In this document: positions 8,299-16,452 of the stretch, one piece after another
Layout of the letters: every line of letters starts with the position of its first letter
Position numbering within the stretch: the stretch's first letter is position 1
Assembly (NCBI GenBank): GCA_036505295.1
Contig: DASXTQ010000041.1
Location: forward strand, 1 to 64,000
From: WS-7 sp036505295
GTDB taxonomy: Bacteria; Eisenbacteria; RBG-16-71-46; SZUA-252
DNA length: 64,000 nt
Direction of reading: 5' to 3'
Translations under genes and position numbers: made by a program
The notes under the pieces: generated by a model
The model's database searches: none
Seen by the model: the letters and a program-made list of their open reading frames with translations, nothing else
Told to the model about the DNA's origin: nothing

Positions 8299-8937
8299 GT
8301 GGGCGATGTAACGGGGATCCTCCTGATGATTCCGCCCCTTCTCTTCGCGCTCACCTTCCACGAGTATTGCCACGCGTACGTCGCCACCCGGCTCGGGGAT
8401 CCTACCGCGAGATTGCTGGGACGGTTGACGCTCAACCCGATCGCCCATTTGGACGTGACCGGCACGATCGTTTTCGTCCTGACGCAGAGGATCGGCTGGG
8501 CCAAGCCGGTGCCGGTGGACGAGCGTTACCTGAAACATCCGCGCAGGGACATGATGTGGATCGCCCTCGCGGGCCCGATCTCGAACCTGATCCTGGCTCT
8601 CCTGTTCGGCACGATCGTTCGTTTCGTCGCGCCGATCCACATGACCGGGACGATGGAGAGGCTCCTGTTGTATATGGCTGAAGGAAGCGTCCTGGTCAAT
8701 CTCGGGCTCGCTGCCTTCAACTTGATCCCGATCTTCCCGCTCGACGGGTCGCGGATCCTGACCGGCCTCCTGAGCCGCGCCTGGGCCGAGCGGTATCGCC
8801 AATTCGACCACGTGGGGCCGTTCGTGCTTCTGGGGATCGTCGTGCTCGGAATGGCGACGGGCGTCAATCTCTTCAACTACGTCGTGACGCCGATCGTCTA
8901 CATTCTGGGAGGACTGTTCACGGGAGGAGTGCTCTGA
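8299..8937 (+). CDS. Site-2-protease-type membrane zinc metalloprotease (M50 family, YwhC-like)
   Basis: A polytopic 212-residue protease. The zinc ligands are in HEYCH (His21, Glu22, His25), with the third metal ligand Asp149 in NLIPIFPLDGSR. About five membrane segments are visible and no PDZ domain, matching the short M50B subgroup commonly found next to trpS/scpAB. It starts at GTG with a purine-rich GGAGGAGG site upstream. It overlaps the start proposed for trpS by 4 bp and opens the long operon that follows. It presumably cuts membrane-spanning substrates. The substrate is unknown. Confidence 0.9.
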   Translation: MGDVTGILLMIPPLLFALTFHEYCHAYVATRLGDPTARLLGRLTLNPIAHLDVTGTIVFVLTQRIGWAKPVPVDERYLKHPRRDMMWIALAGPISNLILALLFGTIVRFVAPIHMTGTMERLLLYMAEGSVLVNLGLAAFNLIPIFPLDGSRILTGLLSRAWAERYRQFDHVGPFVLLGIVVLGMATGVNLFNYVVTPIVYILGGLFTGGVL

Positions 8938-9941
8938 ACGAGCCCAAGGCCGGAGCCGGCAAGAAGCCGCGGATTCTGAGCGGCATGCGCCCGACGGGAA
9001 GACTCCACCTCGGAAATTATCTGGGGGCGCTCCAGAACTGGGTGGAGCTGCAGGGCACCTGCGAGAACCTTCACATGGTGGCCGACTGGCACGCGCTCAC
9101 GACCGACTACGAGCACGTGGACCAGATCCAACCGAACACGGTGGAGATGGTGACCGATTGGCTTGCGGCCGGGATTGATCCGGAGAAGAGCCCGGTCTTC
9201 ATCCAATCGCGCGTCAAGGAGCACGCGGAGCTTCACCTGCTCTTCTCGATGCTCGTGACCACAAGCCGTCTCGAGCGGAATCCGACCGTAAAGGAGCAGG
9301 TCCGCGATCTTCACCTGGAGGAGACGGTGAGCTACGGCCACCTGGGGTACCCGGTGCTCCAGGCGGCAGACATTCTCCTCTACAAGGCCAACCTCGTGCC
9401 GGTCGGGGAAGATCAGGTGCCGCACATCGAGCTTACCCGCGAGATCGCACGCAAATTCAACAGCCTCTACGGCGAGGTGTTCCCGGTTCCGGCGGTGAAG
9501 CTGACCCAATTCCCGCGCGTCCCCGGGCTCGACGGCCGGCGGATGAGCAAGTCGCTGGACAACGCGATCTATCTTTCGGATTCTCCGGAGGAGATCGCGG
9601 CCAAGGTGAGGACCGCCTACACGGATCCGAAGAAGATTCGGGCGAACGATCCCGGCAATCCTGACGGGTGTGTGGTGTTCGCGTACCATCGGGCGTTCAA
9701 TGCCGCGAACGCGCCCCGGATCGACGCCGACTGCCGTGCGGGCAGGCTGGGGTGTGTGGCCAACAAGAAGGACCTCGCCGCGGTACTCGCCGAACAGCTT
9801 GGTCCGTTCCGGGAGCGGCGGCGCGAGCTGGAAGCGCACCCCGAACGGATTCGTGAGGCGTTGAACATGGGGGAGGAGCGGGCGCGGAAGATCGCGCAGG
9901 GGACCATGAGAGAGGTGCGGGAGGCCATGAAGCTGCCATGA
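8934..9941 (+). CDS. trpS: Tryptophanyl-tRNA synthetase
   Basis: Class Ic synthetase charging tRNA-Trp in the cytosol. The HIGH-like motif is in GRLHLGNYLGAL and the KMSKS loop is RRMSKSLDN. GEDQVPHIELTREIA and the C-terminal helices are present, giving ~335 residues. The first ATG in frame (8985) would remove the initial strand PRILSG that all family members have before MRPTG. Reading in frame upstream gives KKPRILSGMRPTG back to a CTG at 8934 that overlaps the previous stop and has GGAGGAG just upstream. That non-AUG start is preferred here but not certain. The gene overlaps scpA by 4 bp. Confidence 0.93.
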   Translation: MNEPKAGAGKKPRILSGMRPTGRLHLGNYLGALQNWVELQGTCENLHMVADWHALTTDYEHVDQIQPNTVEMVTDWLAAGIDPEKSPVFIQSRVKEHAELHLLFSMLVTTSRLERNPTVKEQVRDLHLEETVSYGHLGYPVLQAADILLYKANLVPVGEDQVPHIELTREIARKFNSLYGEVFPVPAVKLTQFPRVPGLDGRRMSKSLDNAIYLSDSPEEIAAKVRTAYTDPKKIRANDPGNPDGCVVFAYHRAFNAANAPRIDADCRAGRLGCVANKKDLAAVLAEQLGPFRERRRELEAHPERIREALNMGEERARKIAQGTMREVREAMKLP

Positions 9942-10759
9942 GTGAATCCCGAGAGCACGATCCAGCCCGCCTCGCCACGCGTGCCCCAGGGGCTCCGGAG
10001 GAGGGGGGCGCGCCGCCGATGAGCCTGATCCGCGTCCAGCTTCCCGCGTTCTCGGGTCCGCTGGACCTCCTGCTCCACCTGATTCAGCGCGAAGAGATCG
10101 AGATCTCCGACATTCCCATCGCCCGCATCACGCGCGAGTATCTGGAAACCCTGGAGCTCATGCGGGAGCTGGATCTGGAGGTCGCGGGAGAATTCTTGGT
10201 CATGGCCGCGACGCTCATGCGGATCAAGGCACGGATGCTCCTCCCACCCGCGATCGCGGATGAGGAAGAGGAGGACCCCCGCGAAGGTCTCGTCCGGCAG
10301 CTCCTGGAATATCGGCGCTTCAAGGCCGCGGCGCGAGGTCTCGAGGAGCTGGAGAGCGAACGGCGGCTTCTCTTCGATCGGGGCGCACCCGCCCAGCTCG
10401 AGGATCCCCAGGATGGAGAGCTGCAACCCGTGAGCCTCTTCAGGCTGCTCGATGCGCTCAAGAACATCCTCCAGCGGCAGGCGCCGCCGGTTGTGCACAC
10501 GATCACCGCGGAGCCGATCAGCTTGGAAGAGGCAATCGCGGTCATCCGCGATTCGCTCGGGCGGGGGAAGCGCGCGCTGTTCGAGGAAGTGCTCTCGCGT
10601 TTCGTGACCCGCCTGGAAAAGATCACCGCCTTCTTGGGGCTGCTCGAGCTGCTGAAGCAGGAGCGGGTCACCGTGGCGCAGGAAGAGCTATTCGGACCGA
10701 TCTGGATCGCGTGGCGGGAGGAGAGCCCGCGCCGCCGGATCGACGTCGAGGAGAAATGA
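9938..10759 (+). CDS. scpA: Segregation and condensation protein A
   Basis: The kleisin subunit of the SMC-ScpAB condensin complex. The conserved N-terminal SMC-binding region FSGPLDLLLHLIQREEIEI starts near residue 36, followed by the acidic linker with EEEEDPREGLVRQLLEYRRFK and a C-terminal winged helix (VTRLEKITAFLGLLELLKQERV). At 273 residues the length is typical. The ATG overlaps the trpS stop (ATGA). A later ATG at 10019 directly before SLIRVQLP is an alternative start that would drop the poorly conserved first 27 residues. It is followed by scpB in the usual order. Confidence 0.93.
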   Translation: MSESREHDPARLATRAPGAPEEGGAPPMSLIRVQLPAFSGPLDLLLHLIQREEIEISDIPIARITREYLETLELMRELDLEVAGEFLVMAATLMRIKARMLLPPAIADEEEEDPREGLVRQLLEYRRFKAAARGLEELESERRLLFDRGAPAQLEDPQDGELQPVSLFRLLDALKNILQRQAPPVVHTITAEPISLEEAIAVIRDSLGRGKRALFEEVLSRFVTRLEKITAFLGLLELLKQERVTVAQEELFGPIWIAWREESPRRRIDVEEK

Positions 10760-11397
10760 CCGACATGCCGACCCCCAAGCAAATCCTCGAGGCTGTCCTC
10801 TTCGCGAGCGACGTGCCCGTCGTGCTTGCGGTCTTGGTAGAGGTGCTCGAGGACAAGAGCCCCCAGGAGGTGCGCGGCCTCATCGCGGAAATGGCGGAGG
10901 AATTCGAGCGCGGGGAACGCGGAATCGTATTACAGGAGATCGCGGGCGGGTTTCAGATTCTCTCCCGAAAGGAGTGCTCTCCGTGGGTCGAGCGGATGCT
11001 CCGATCCAGGCGGAAGATCCGGCTGAGCAAGGCGGCCCTCGAGTCGCTCGCGATTATCGCCTACCGCCAGCCGATCACCAAGGTTGAGGTCGACTCCATC
11101 CGCGGCGTGGATTCCGCGGGAGTGCTCCACACCCTTCTCGAGCGAAACCTCGTCGCCATCAAGGGCAGGTCGAAGGGGGTGGGCCGGCCGCTTCTTTACT
11201 CCACGACGCAGGAGTTTCTCTCCTACATGGGAATCAACGAGCTCTCGGACCTTCCCGAGCTGAAGGAGGTCGCCCCGCTCCTCGAGGAGCGCGAGCGGCT
11301 TCCCGAGGGATCCGACGAGCTCGCGGGGGTCGGAGTCACGGAGGTTGAGCCCGCGAAATCCGAAGCGGAGGTGACGGCCGCCGACGGTGCGACTTAA
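10756..11397 (+). CDS. scpB: Segregation and condensation protein B
   Basis: A winged-helix dimer that binds the ScpA kleisin and completes the SMC condensin. The protein has 213 residues with the family pattern KQILEAVLFAS, the RKIRLSKAALESLAIIAYRQPITKVEVD core and the GRPLLYSTTQEFLSYMGI wing. The chosen ATG overlaps the scpA stop (ATGA). The frame extends further upstream inside scpA, but that extension is poorly conserved. The acidic C-terminal ~45 residues form a low-complexity tail. Confidence 0.93.
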   Translation: MTDMPTPKQILEAVLFASDVPVVLAVLVEVLEDKSPQEVRGLIAEMAEEFERGERGIVLQEIAGGFQILSRKECSPWVERMLRSRRKIRLSKAALESLAIIAYRQPITKVEVDSIRGVDSAGVLHTLLERNLVAIKGRSKGVGRPLLYSTTQEFLSYMGINELSDLPELKEVAPLLEERERLPEGSDELAGVGVTEVEPAKSEAEVTAADGAT

Positions 11398-12115
11398 TCA
11401 GTTTCTGGCCCGCGCCGGGGCAGGGTCCCGACGCGAGGCGGACCGCTGGATCCGGGAGGGGCGCGTCCGCGTGAACGGCGCGCAGCCGTCCGGGATGGGC
11501 CCGAGCATCGATCCAAAACGCGACCGCATCACCCTCGACGGGACACTTCTCCGCTGGGACGATGAATCCCGCTATCTCGCCTACAACAAGCCGGCCGGCG
11601 TCCTGGTCAGCCGGCGGAGCCAAGGCGGTCGTCCGACCGTCTTCGACCAGCTTGGAGAAGCCGCCCGCGGACTCCACGCGGTGGGCCGGCTCGACCTCGA
11701 GTCCGAGGGGTTGCTTCTTCTAACCAACGACGGGGTCCTCGCGGAAGCGCTTCTCCATCCTCGGACCGGGTTGAAACGCGTCTACCGGCTCTGGGTCGTC
11801 CCCGTGCCCGGAGTGCCCGCAATGCGACTTCTTCGCGAGGGCGCGACGGTCGAGGGCACGGAGGTCGTGCCCAGCCGCGTGCTCCTCGAGGGCGCGGAGC
11901 GGGGACAGGGGAAGCTCTTGGTGGAGATTCTCGAAGGAAAAAAACGCGAGGTGAGGCTTCTCGCGCGCGCTGCCGGCCTCCACGTCCGCCGGCTTGTGCG
12001 CGTTCAGTTCGGGCCGGTCCGGCTGGAGACCCTGCCTCCGGGAAGAACACGCGCCCTTACCGAGACGGAGGTGCGCGCCCTCAAACACGCGGCGCGGACG
12101 GCGTCGCATGCCTGA
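11387..12115 (+). CDS. rluB: rRNA pseudouridine synthase, RluB/RsuA family
   Basis: Converts uridine to pseudouridine in rRNA. An S4 RNA-binding domain (RLNQFLARAGAGSRREADRW) at residues 2-60 is followed by the catalytic domain, with the nucleophilic Asp in GRLDLESEGLLLLTNDG and the KKREVRLLARAAG motif. Which rRNA site it modifies cannot be read from the sequence; RluB is the usual family member beside scpB. It starts at GTG inside the scpB 3' end (11-bp overlap) and overlaps the next gene by 8 bp. Confidence 0.9.
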   Translation: MRLNQFLARAGAGSRREADRWIREGRVRVNGAQPSGMGPSIDPKRDRITLDGTLLRWDDESRYLAYNKPAGVLVSRRSQGGRPTVFDQLGEAARGLHAVGRLDLESEGLLLLTNDGVLAEALLHPRTGLKRVYRLWVVPVPGVPAMRLLREGATVEGTEVVPSRVLLEGAERGQGKLLVEILEGKKREVRLLARAAGLHVRRLVRVQFGPVRLETLPPGRTRALTETEVRALKHAARTASHA

Positions 12116-13175
12116 TCTCGGCGACCTACGGTCGCGGATCGATCGTATCGACCGCGAACTGGTGCTGCTTCTGGCCCAGCGGGCCGAGGTAGCCGCCGCG
12201 ATCGGGGTCCGAAAGCGTGAGGCGGGGGAATCGGCGCTCGATGCCGCGCGCGAGCGGGAGCTGTTCGAGCGTTTGGCCCGCGAGGAGCGCGGGCAATTTC
12301 CCCTCGCGGGGATCCGGGCGATCTTCCGGGAGGTCGTGTCGGCGTCGTGGGCGATTCAGGGAGACTTTCGCGTCGGGTACCTGGGACAGCCCGGCGGCTT
12401 CGCGCACCAGGCCGCCACGCGCCGCTTCGGAGCGTCGTCCTCGTACGAGCCGCTCGCGTCGGCGCAGCATCTCCTCGAGCGGATCGAGTCGGAGCGTCTC
12501 GAGTATGGCGTCTTTGCGATGGAGGGAGATCCGGAAGATCCCGCGTTCGACGCATTCGACCTCTTTCTCACGGCTGAAGCCCAGATCGTCGCGGAGTTCG
12601 TGGATGGAACCGGGTACCAGGTGCTGGGCCATGCGGCGGAGCCCAGGCGCCTCTATGCGCACCCGGCCGCCCTGTCGCTCTGCCAGCGCTGGCGAGCCAC
12701 GCTCCCTCCTGCGATCGAGACCGAGCCGGTTGCGGGCAGCGGAGAGGCGGGGAAGCGGGCGGCCGCGGATCCGCAAGCGCTCTGCATCGCCCCGCCGATC
12801 GTCGCGGAGTCGTTTCAACTTCCGGTGGTCGAGGCCGTGGCCGAGGACGCGCCCCGACGTCCCCGCCGATTTCTGGTACTTGGCGCCGGCGAGTCCAAAC
12901 CGAGCGGCAGGGACAAGACCGCGGTTCTCCTCTCGCTCGAGAATCGGCCCGGGCGCCTCCTCGAGGCGCTGCGCCGCCTCGCGTCACGCGATGTGAACGT
13001 CGGGTGGATCGAGTCGCGGACCCATCGGTGGCGGCCCGGGGAGCACCTGTTCTTCCTCGAGCTCTCGGGACACCGGAGCGAACCGCCTCTACGCGAGGCG
13101 CTGGACGATCTGCGTTCGGCGACGCTCCTTCAACGCGTCCTCGGGAGCTTCCCGGCGGCGGATCAGGCCCTGTAG
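12108..13175 (+). CDS. pheA: Chorismate mutase with degenerate prephenate-dehydratase domain and ACT domain (PheA-like)
   Basis: The three-part P-protein layout is complete in 355 residues. The chorismate mutase AroQ domain (about 5-85) keeps the expected active-site series: LRSRID, QRAEV, RKRE, ARERE and the terminal WAIQ. The middle region (about 87-265) aligns with prephenate dehydratase by GYLGQPGGFAHQAA, LYAHPAAL and RRFLVLG. Its signatures are altered: the family's P-I-E-N-S stretch is AMEGD, T-F-S is G-F-A, and the catalytic Thr of T-R-F is Arg. The ACT domain (about 275-345, VNVGWIESRT) remains. The mutase is probably active and controlled by ACT. Dehydratase activity is doubtful. It heads the aromatic block with the aminotransferase and tyrA. 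Confidence 0.85.
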   Translation: MPDLGDLRSRIDRIDRELVLLLAQRAEVAAAIGVRKREAGESALDAARERELFERLAREERGQFPLAGIRAIFREVVSASWAIQGDFRVGYLGQPGGFAHQAATRRFGASSSYEPLASAQHLLERIESERLEYGVFAMEGDPEDPAFDAFDLFLTAEAQIVAEFVDGTGYQVLGHAAEPRRLYAHPAALSLCQRWRATLPPAIETEPVAGSGEAGKRAAADPQALCIAPPIVAESFQLPVVEAVAEDAPRRPRRFLVLGAGESKPSGRDKTAVLLSLENRPGRLLEALRRLASRDVNVGWIESRTHRWRPGEHLFFLELSGHRSEPPLREALDDLRSATLLQRVLGSFPAADQAL

Positions 13176-13220
13176 TGATACACTGCCCCGAGCCATCCAT
13201 AGAAGCTCGAGAGGACACCG

Positions 13221-14321
13221 ATGTCGATCCGTGCGATGGAACCGGTCAGGCCTGAAGTTCGCTCGCTCGAGCCTTACGTCCCGGGCAAACCCATCGAGGA
13301 GCTGGAGCGCGAGCTCCAGATCTCGGGGGCGATCAAGCTCGCCTCGAACGAAAACCCTCTCGGTCCCTCGCCGCTGGCGATCGCGGCGATGGATGGAGCG
13401 ATCCGGGGGGTGAACCGCTACCCGGACGGCAGCTCGTTTTACCTCCGCGAGGCGCTCTCCGAATTCTGGGACGTTCCGATCGACCAGATCGCGGTCGGAT
13501 CCGGCTCGAACGATCTCATCGACATTCTTTGTAGGATCCATCTCGGCCCGGGGGACGAAGGCGTCATGTCGGACCCCGCGTTCGTCATGTTCGCAATCGC
13601 GGTTCGCGTGGCCGGGGGAAAGCTCGTGCGGGTCCGGGGCCGCGAGCTGTTCCACGATCCGGACGCGATGCTCGGCGCGGTCACCGAGCGCACGCGGCTC
13701 GTCTATTTCTCCAATCCCGACAATCCGACCGGCACGATGGTCTCCCGGCGCGCCCTCGACGCGTATTTCGACCGCGTTCCGGAACACGTGCTCACGATCC
13801 TGGACGAAGCCTATTTCGAATACGTCACCGATCCCGAGTATCCGAATGGGCTCGACTACTTGCGGAAGGGGAAGCGCGTCGCCGTGCTTCGGACGTTTTC
13901 GAAGGTGTACGCGCTCGCGGGGCTCAGGGTCGGTTATGGGTTCTTCTCCCCCGAGCTGGCGTCGCTCGTTCATCGGGTGAGGCTTCCGTTCAACGCGACG
14001 AGCGTCGGTCAGGCCGCGGCGCGCGCCAGCCTGCGGGACAAGGTCCAGGTGGAGCGCAGCCGCGCGATGAACGAAGCCGGAAAGCAACTCCTGCTATCCG
14101 AGCTTCCGGCGCTGGGTCTCACCCTCACACCGACGTGGGCGAATTTCGTCCTCGCCCGTTTCCCGGGCTCCGCCGTAGACGCCGCGCGCAAGCTCGAGCG
14201 CTTGGGGATCATCATCCGCCCCGTCACCTCGTTCGGGCTCCCACCCGAGTACGCGCGGATCAGCGCCGGGACTCGAGCCGAGCTAGAGAGGCTCCTCGAC
14301 GGACTGCGCCGGATCCTGTGA
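13221..14321 (+). CDS. hisC: Histidinol-phosphate/aromatic aminotransferase (class I/II PLP enzyme)
   Basis: A PLP-dependent aminotransferase of the HisC family, 366 residues. It has SNENPLGPSP near the N-terminus, SNPDNPTG, the DEAYFEY loop and the PLP lysine in RTFSKVYALAGLRVGYG. It sits between the chorismate mutase and prephenate dehydrogenase genes and away from other his genes, so amination of phenylpyruvate, hydroxyphenylpyruvate or prephenate is at least as likely as histidine synthesis. The ATG has a GAGAGGA site 5-6 nt upstream, and its stop overlaps the next start (GTGA). Confidence 0.9.
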   Translation: MSIRAMEPVRPEVRSLEPYVPGKPIEELERELQISGAIKLASNENPLGPSPLAIAAMDGAIRGVNRYPDGSSFYLREALSEFWDVPIDQIAVGSGSNDLIDILCRIHLGPGDEGVMSDPAFVMFAIAVRVAGGKLVRVRGRELFHDPDAMLGAVTERTRLVYFSNPDNPTGTMVSRRALDAYFDRVPEHVLTILDEAYFEYVTDPEYPNGLDYLRKGKRVAVLRTFSKVYALAGLRVGYGFFSPELASLVHRVRLPFNATSVGQAAARASLRDKVQVERSRAMNEAGKQLLLSELPALGLTLTPTWANFVLARFPGSAVDAARKLERLGIIIRPVTSFGLPPEYARISAGTRAELERLLDGLRRIL

Positions 14322-15172
14322 CGCCGCGGGTCATCGCGATTCACGGGCTCGGGCTGATCGGGGGATCGCTGGGTCTGGCACTCCGCGCGCGGCCGGACCC
14401 ACCGCGCGTCCTGGGCTACGACGTCGATTCCGACACGGCACGTATGGCCTACGAGCGCGGTGCCGTGGACGCATTGCTTTCCACTCCGGAAATGCCGGAT
14501 CCCGACACGGAGATCGTGGTCACCGCCGTTCCGCCGCGAGTCGCGGTGGCGCTCGTTCCGCGCCTCGCGGACGCGATGCCACGGGCGGCGGTCCTGACAG
14601 ATTTGTCGAGCGTCATGCTTCCCGCTCTGACCTCGGTGTCGGCCAAGCCTGAAACGAGGCGTCGGTTCGTCGGGTCGCACCCGTTGTGCGGCTCCGAGCA
14701 GGGGGGGATTCGCGCGGCACGCGGGGATCTCTACCGGGGCGCACCGGTCATCATCGGGGCGCCTCTCGATCCGGGATCTCCGGCCGAGCGCGTCGGCGCG
14801 CTGTGGAGCTCGGTCGGAGCGCGTCCATCCGCGATGGCACCGGCGCTGCACGACGCGCTCGTCGCGCTCACAAGCCACCTCCCGCAGGTGGCCTCGACCG
14901 GGCTGGTGAGGACGCTCCGGCGCACGGGGAACCTGACCGGGATGCTGGCCCAGGGCGCTGGTCCCGGGCTCAAGGACATGTCGCGGCTCGCCGCGTCGCC
15001 CGCCGATCTCTGGTTCGAAATCCTGACCTTGAACGCGGACAAGGTGACCCCCGCCCTCGAGCTCTTCGAGCGCGAGATTCGCGGATTGCGCCAGGCCATC
15101 GAGCGCAAAGACCCCGCGCTTCGCACGCTCCTTGAGGAGGCGCGTGAGTTTCGCCGGGAGATCGCTCCGTGA
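14318..15172 (+). CDS. tyrA: Prephenate (or arogenate) dehydrogenase
   Basis: NAD(P)-dependent oxidative decarboxylation in the tyrosine branch. The 284-residue protein begins with the Rossmann motif GLGLIGGSLGLAL, continues with VLTDLSSV and the substrate loop GSHPLCGSEQGG, and ends with the helical dimerisation domain (LTSHLPQVAS, GLKDMSRLAASPADLW). The GTG overlaps the preceding stop. The ORF could be extended upstream inside the aminotransferase gene, but this start places the Rossmann strand at residue 4, as usual. Its stop overlaps aroA (GTGA). Confidence 0.93.
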   Translation: MTPRVIAIHGLGLIGGSLGLALRARPDPPRVLGYDVDSDTARMAYERGAVDALLSTPEMPDPDTEIVVTAVPPRVAVALVPRLADAMPRAAVLTDLSSVMLPALTSVSAKPETRRRFVGSHPLCGSEQGGIRAARGDLYRGAPVIIGAPLDPGSPAERVGALWSSVGARPSAMAPALHDALVALTSHLPQVASTGLVRTLRRTGNLTGMLAQGAGPGLKDMSRLAASPADLWFEILTLNADKVTPALELFEREIRGLRQAIERKDPALRTLLEEAREFRREIAP

Positions 15173-16452
15173 CCCGGGCCCGCGTGGCGCCGCGGGGCCC
15201 GCTCCACGGCGAGACCCGGGTTCCGGGTGATAAGTCGATCACGCAACGAGCGATCCTCCTCGGAGCTCTGGCGCCCGGCACGACGCGGATCCGCGGGGCG
15301 AACCCGGGGGCCGACGCCAGGGCCGCGCTCGGTATCGTGCGGCAGCTCGGGGTCCGCGTCACCGCTTCGGCGAAAGAGGGCGTCTTGATCCGCGGCGGAG
15401 AGCTCCGCGAGAGCGACCGGGTTTTCGACGCTCGAAACTCGGGGACGGCGCTCCGGCTCGCGACGGGAATTCTGGCAGCCCAGCCCTTTCTATCGATCCT
15501 GACCGGGGATTCGTCCTTGCGTCGACGCCCGGTGGCCCGGGTCATCGAGCCGCTCCGCGCGCTGGGTGCCGAGCTTACGGCGCGGCAGAACGATCGATAT
15601 CCGCCGGTCGTCGTGCGCGGCCGTACGCTTCAAGGCGCCGCGGTTCTGACGGCGGTCCCGAGCGCCCAGGTCAAGAGCGCGGTGCTCCTCGCCGGCATCC
15701 AGGGGCACGGCGTCACTTCGGTGCGCGAATCGGCGCCTACGCGCGACCACACCGAGCGCATGCTGCCGCTCTTCGGCGCCCCGGTCGAGCGGGACGCGAT
15801 GTCGACGCGGGTCCGCGGCCCGGCCGCCCTCCACGGGGCCGAGATCGACGTGCCGGGGGATTTCTCCGCGGCCGCGTTCCTTCTCGCCGCCGCAGCCATC
15901 GTCCGCGGATCGGACGTCACGATCCGGGGCGTCGGCGTCAATCCGACGCGAATCGCCTTCCTGGACCACCTCGCGCGCATCGGCGCCCGCGTGGAACGCG
16001 GAAACGACCGTCTGGCCTCGGAGGAGCCGGTCGCCGACCTGCGCGTGCGTGCGGGTGCGCTCCGCGGGGTGCGTCTCGCCCCGGGTGGCGCGCCGGGGTT
16101 GATCGACGAGCTCCCGCTCGTGGCCATCCTCGCCGCGTTCGCGGAAGGGAAGACCGTCGTACGGGGCGCGGAGGAACTGCGGGTCAAGGAATCGGATCGG
16201 ATCGGCGCGGTGGCCGCGGGCCTTCAAGCGATGGGTGTCGACGTGGACGTGCACGCGGACGGCTGGACGATCCATGGGAAGGGGGGCCGCCTCCGCGGCG
16301 GAACCGTCGACGCGGGGGGAGACCACCGCATCGCGATGGCATTTCTGGTCGCGGGGCTTGCGGCGCGGGAAGGCGTCACCCTGTTGGGCGCGGAGTCCTC
16401 GAGCGTTTCCGACCCGGGATTCTTGAGCCGTCTGCGGAGCCTTGTGCGTTGA
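15169..16452 (+). CDS. aroA: 3-phosphoshikimate 1-carboxyvinyltransferase (EPSP synthase)
   Basis: Transfers enolpyruvyl from PEP to shikimate-3-phosphate, the sixth step of the shikimate pathway. At 427 residues it has the two-domain EPSPS fold. Motifs are PGDKSITQRAILLGAL (PEP/S3P binding), RNSGTALRLATGI, SAQVKSAVLLAGI, RDHTERML, VPGDFSAAAFLLAAA, VKESDRIGAVAAGL and DHRIAMAFLVAGL. The PEP-site segment NSGTALRL has Ala where many glyphosate-sensitive enzymes have Gly-Thr-x-x-R; the effect is not predictable here. GTG start overlapping tyrA, TTG start of the next gene overlapping its stop. Confidence 0.94.
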   Translation: MTRARVAPRGPLHGETRVPGDKSITQRAILLGALAPGTTRIRGANPGADARAALGIVRQLGVRVTASAKEGVLIRGGELRESDRVFDARNSGTALRLATGILAAQPFLSILTGDSSLRRRPVARVIEPLRALGAELTARQNDRYPPVVVRGRTLQGAAVLTAVPSAQVKSAVLLAGIQGHGVTSVRESAPTRDHTERMLPLFGAPVERDAMSTRVRGPAALHGAEIDVPGDFSAAAFLLAAAAIVRGSDVTIRGVGVNPTRIAFLDHLARIGARVERGNDRLASEEPVADLRVRAGALRGVRLAPGGAPGLIDELPLVAILAAFAEGKTVVRGAEELRVKESDRIGAVAAGLQAMGVDVDVHADGWTIHGKGGRLRGGTVDAGGDHRIAMAFLVAGLAAREGVTLLGAESSSVSDPGFLSRLRSLVR

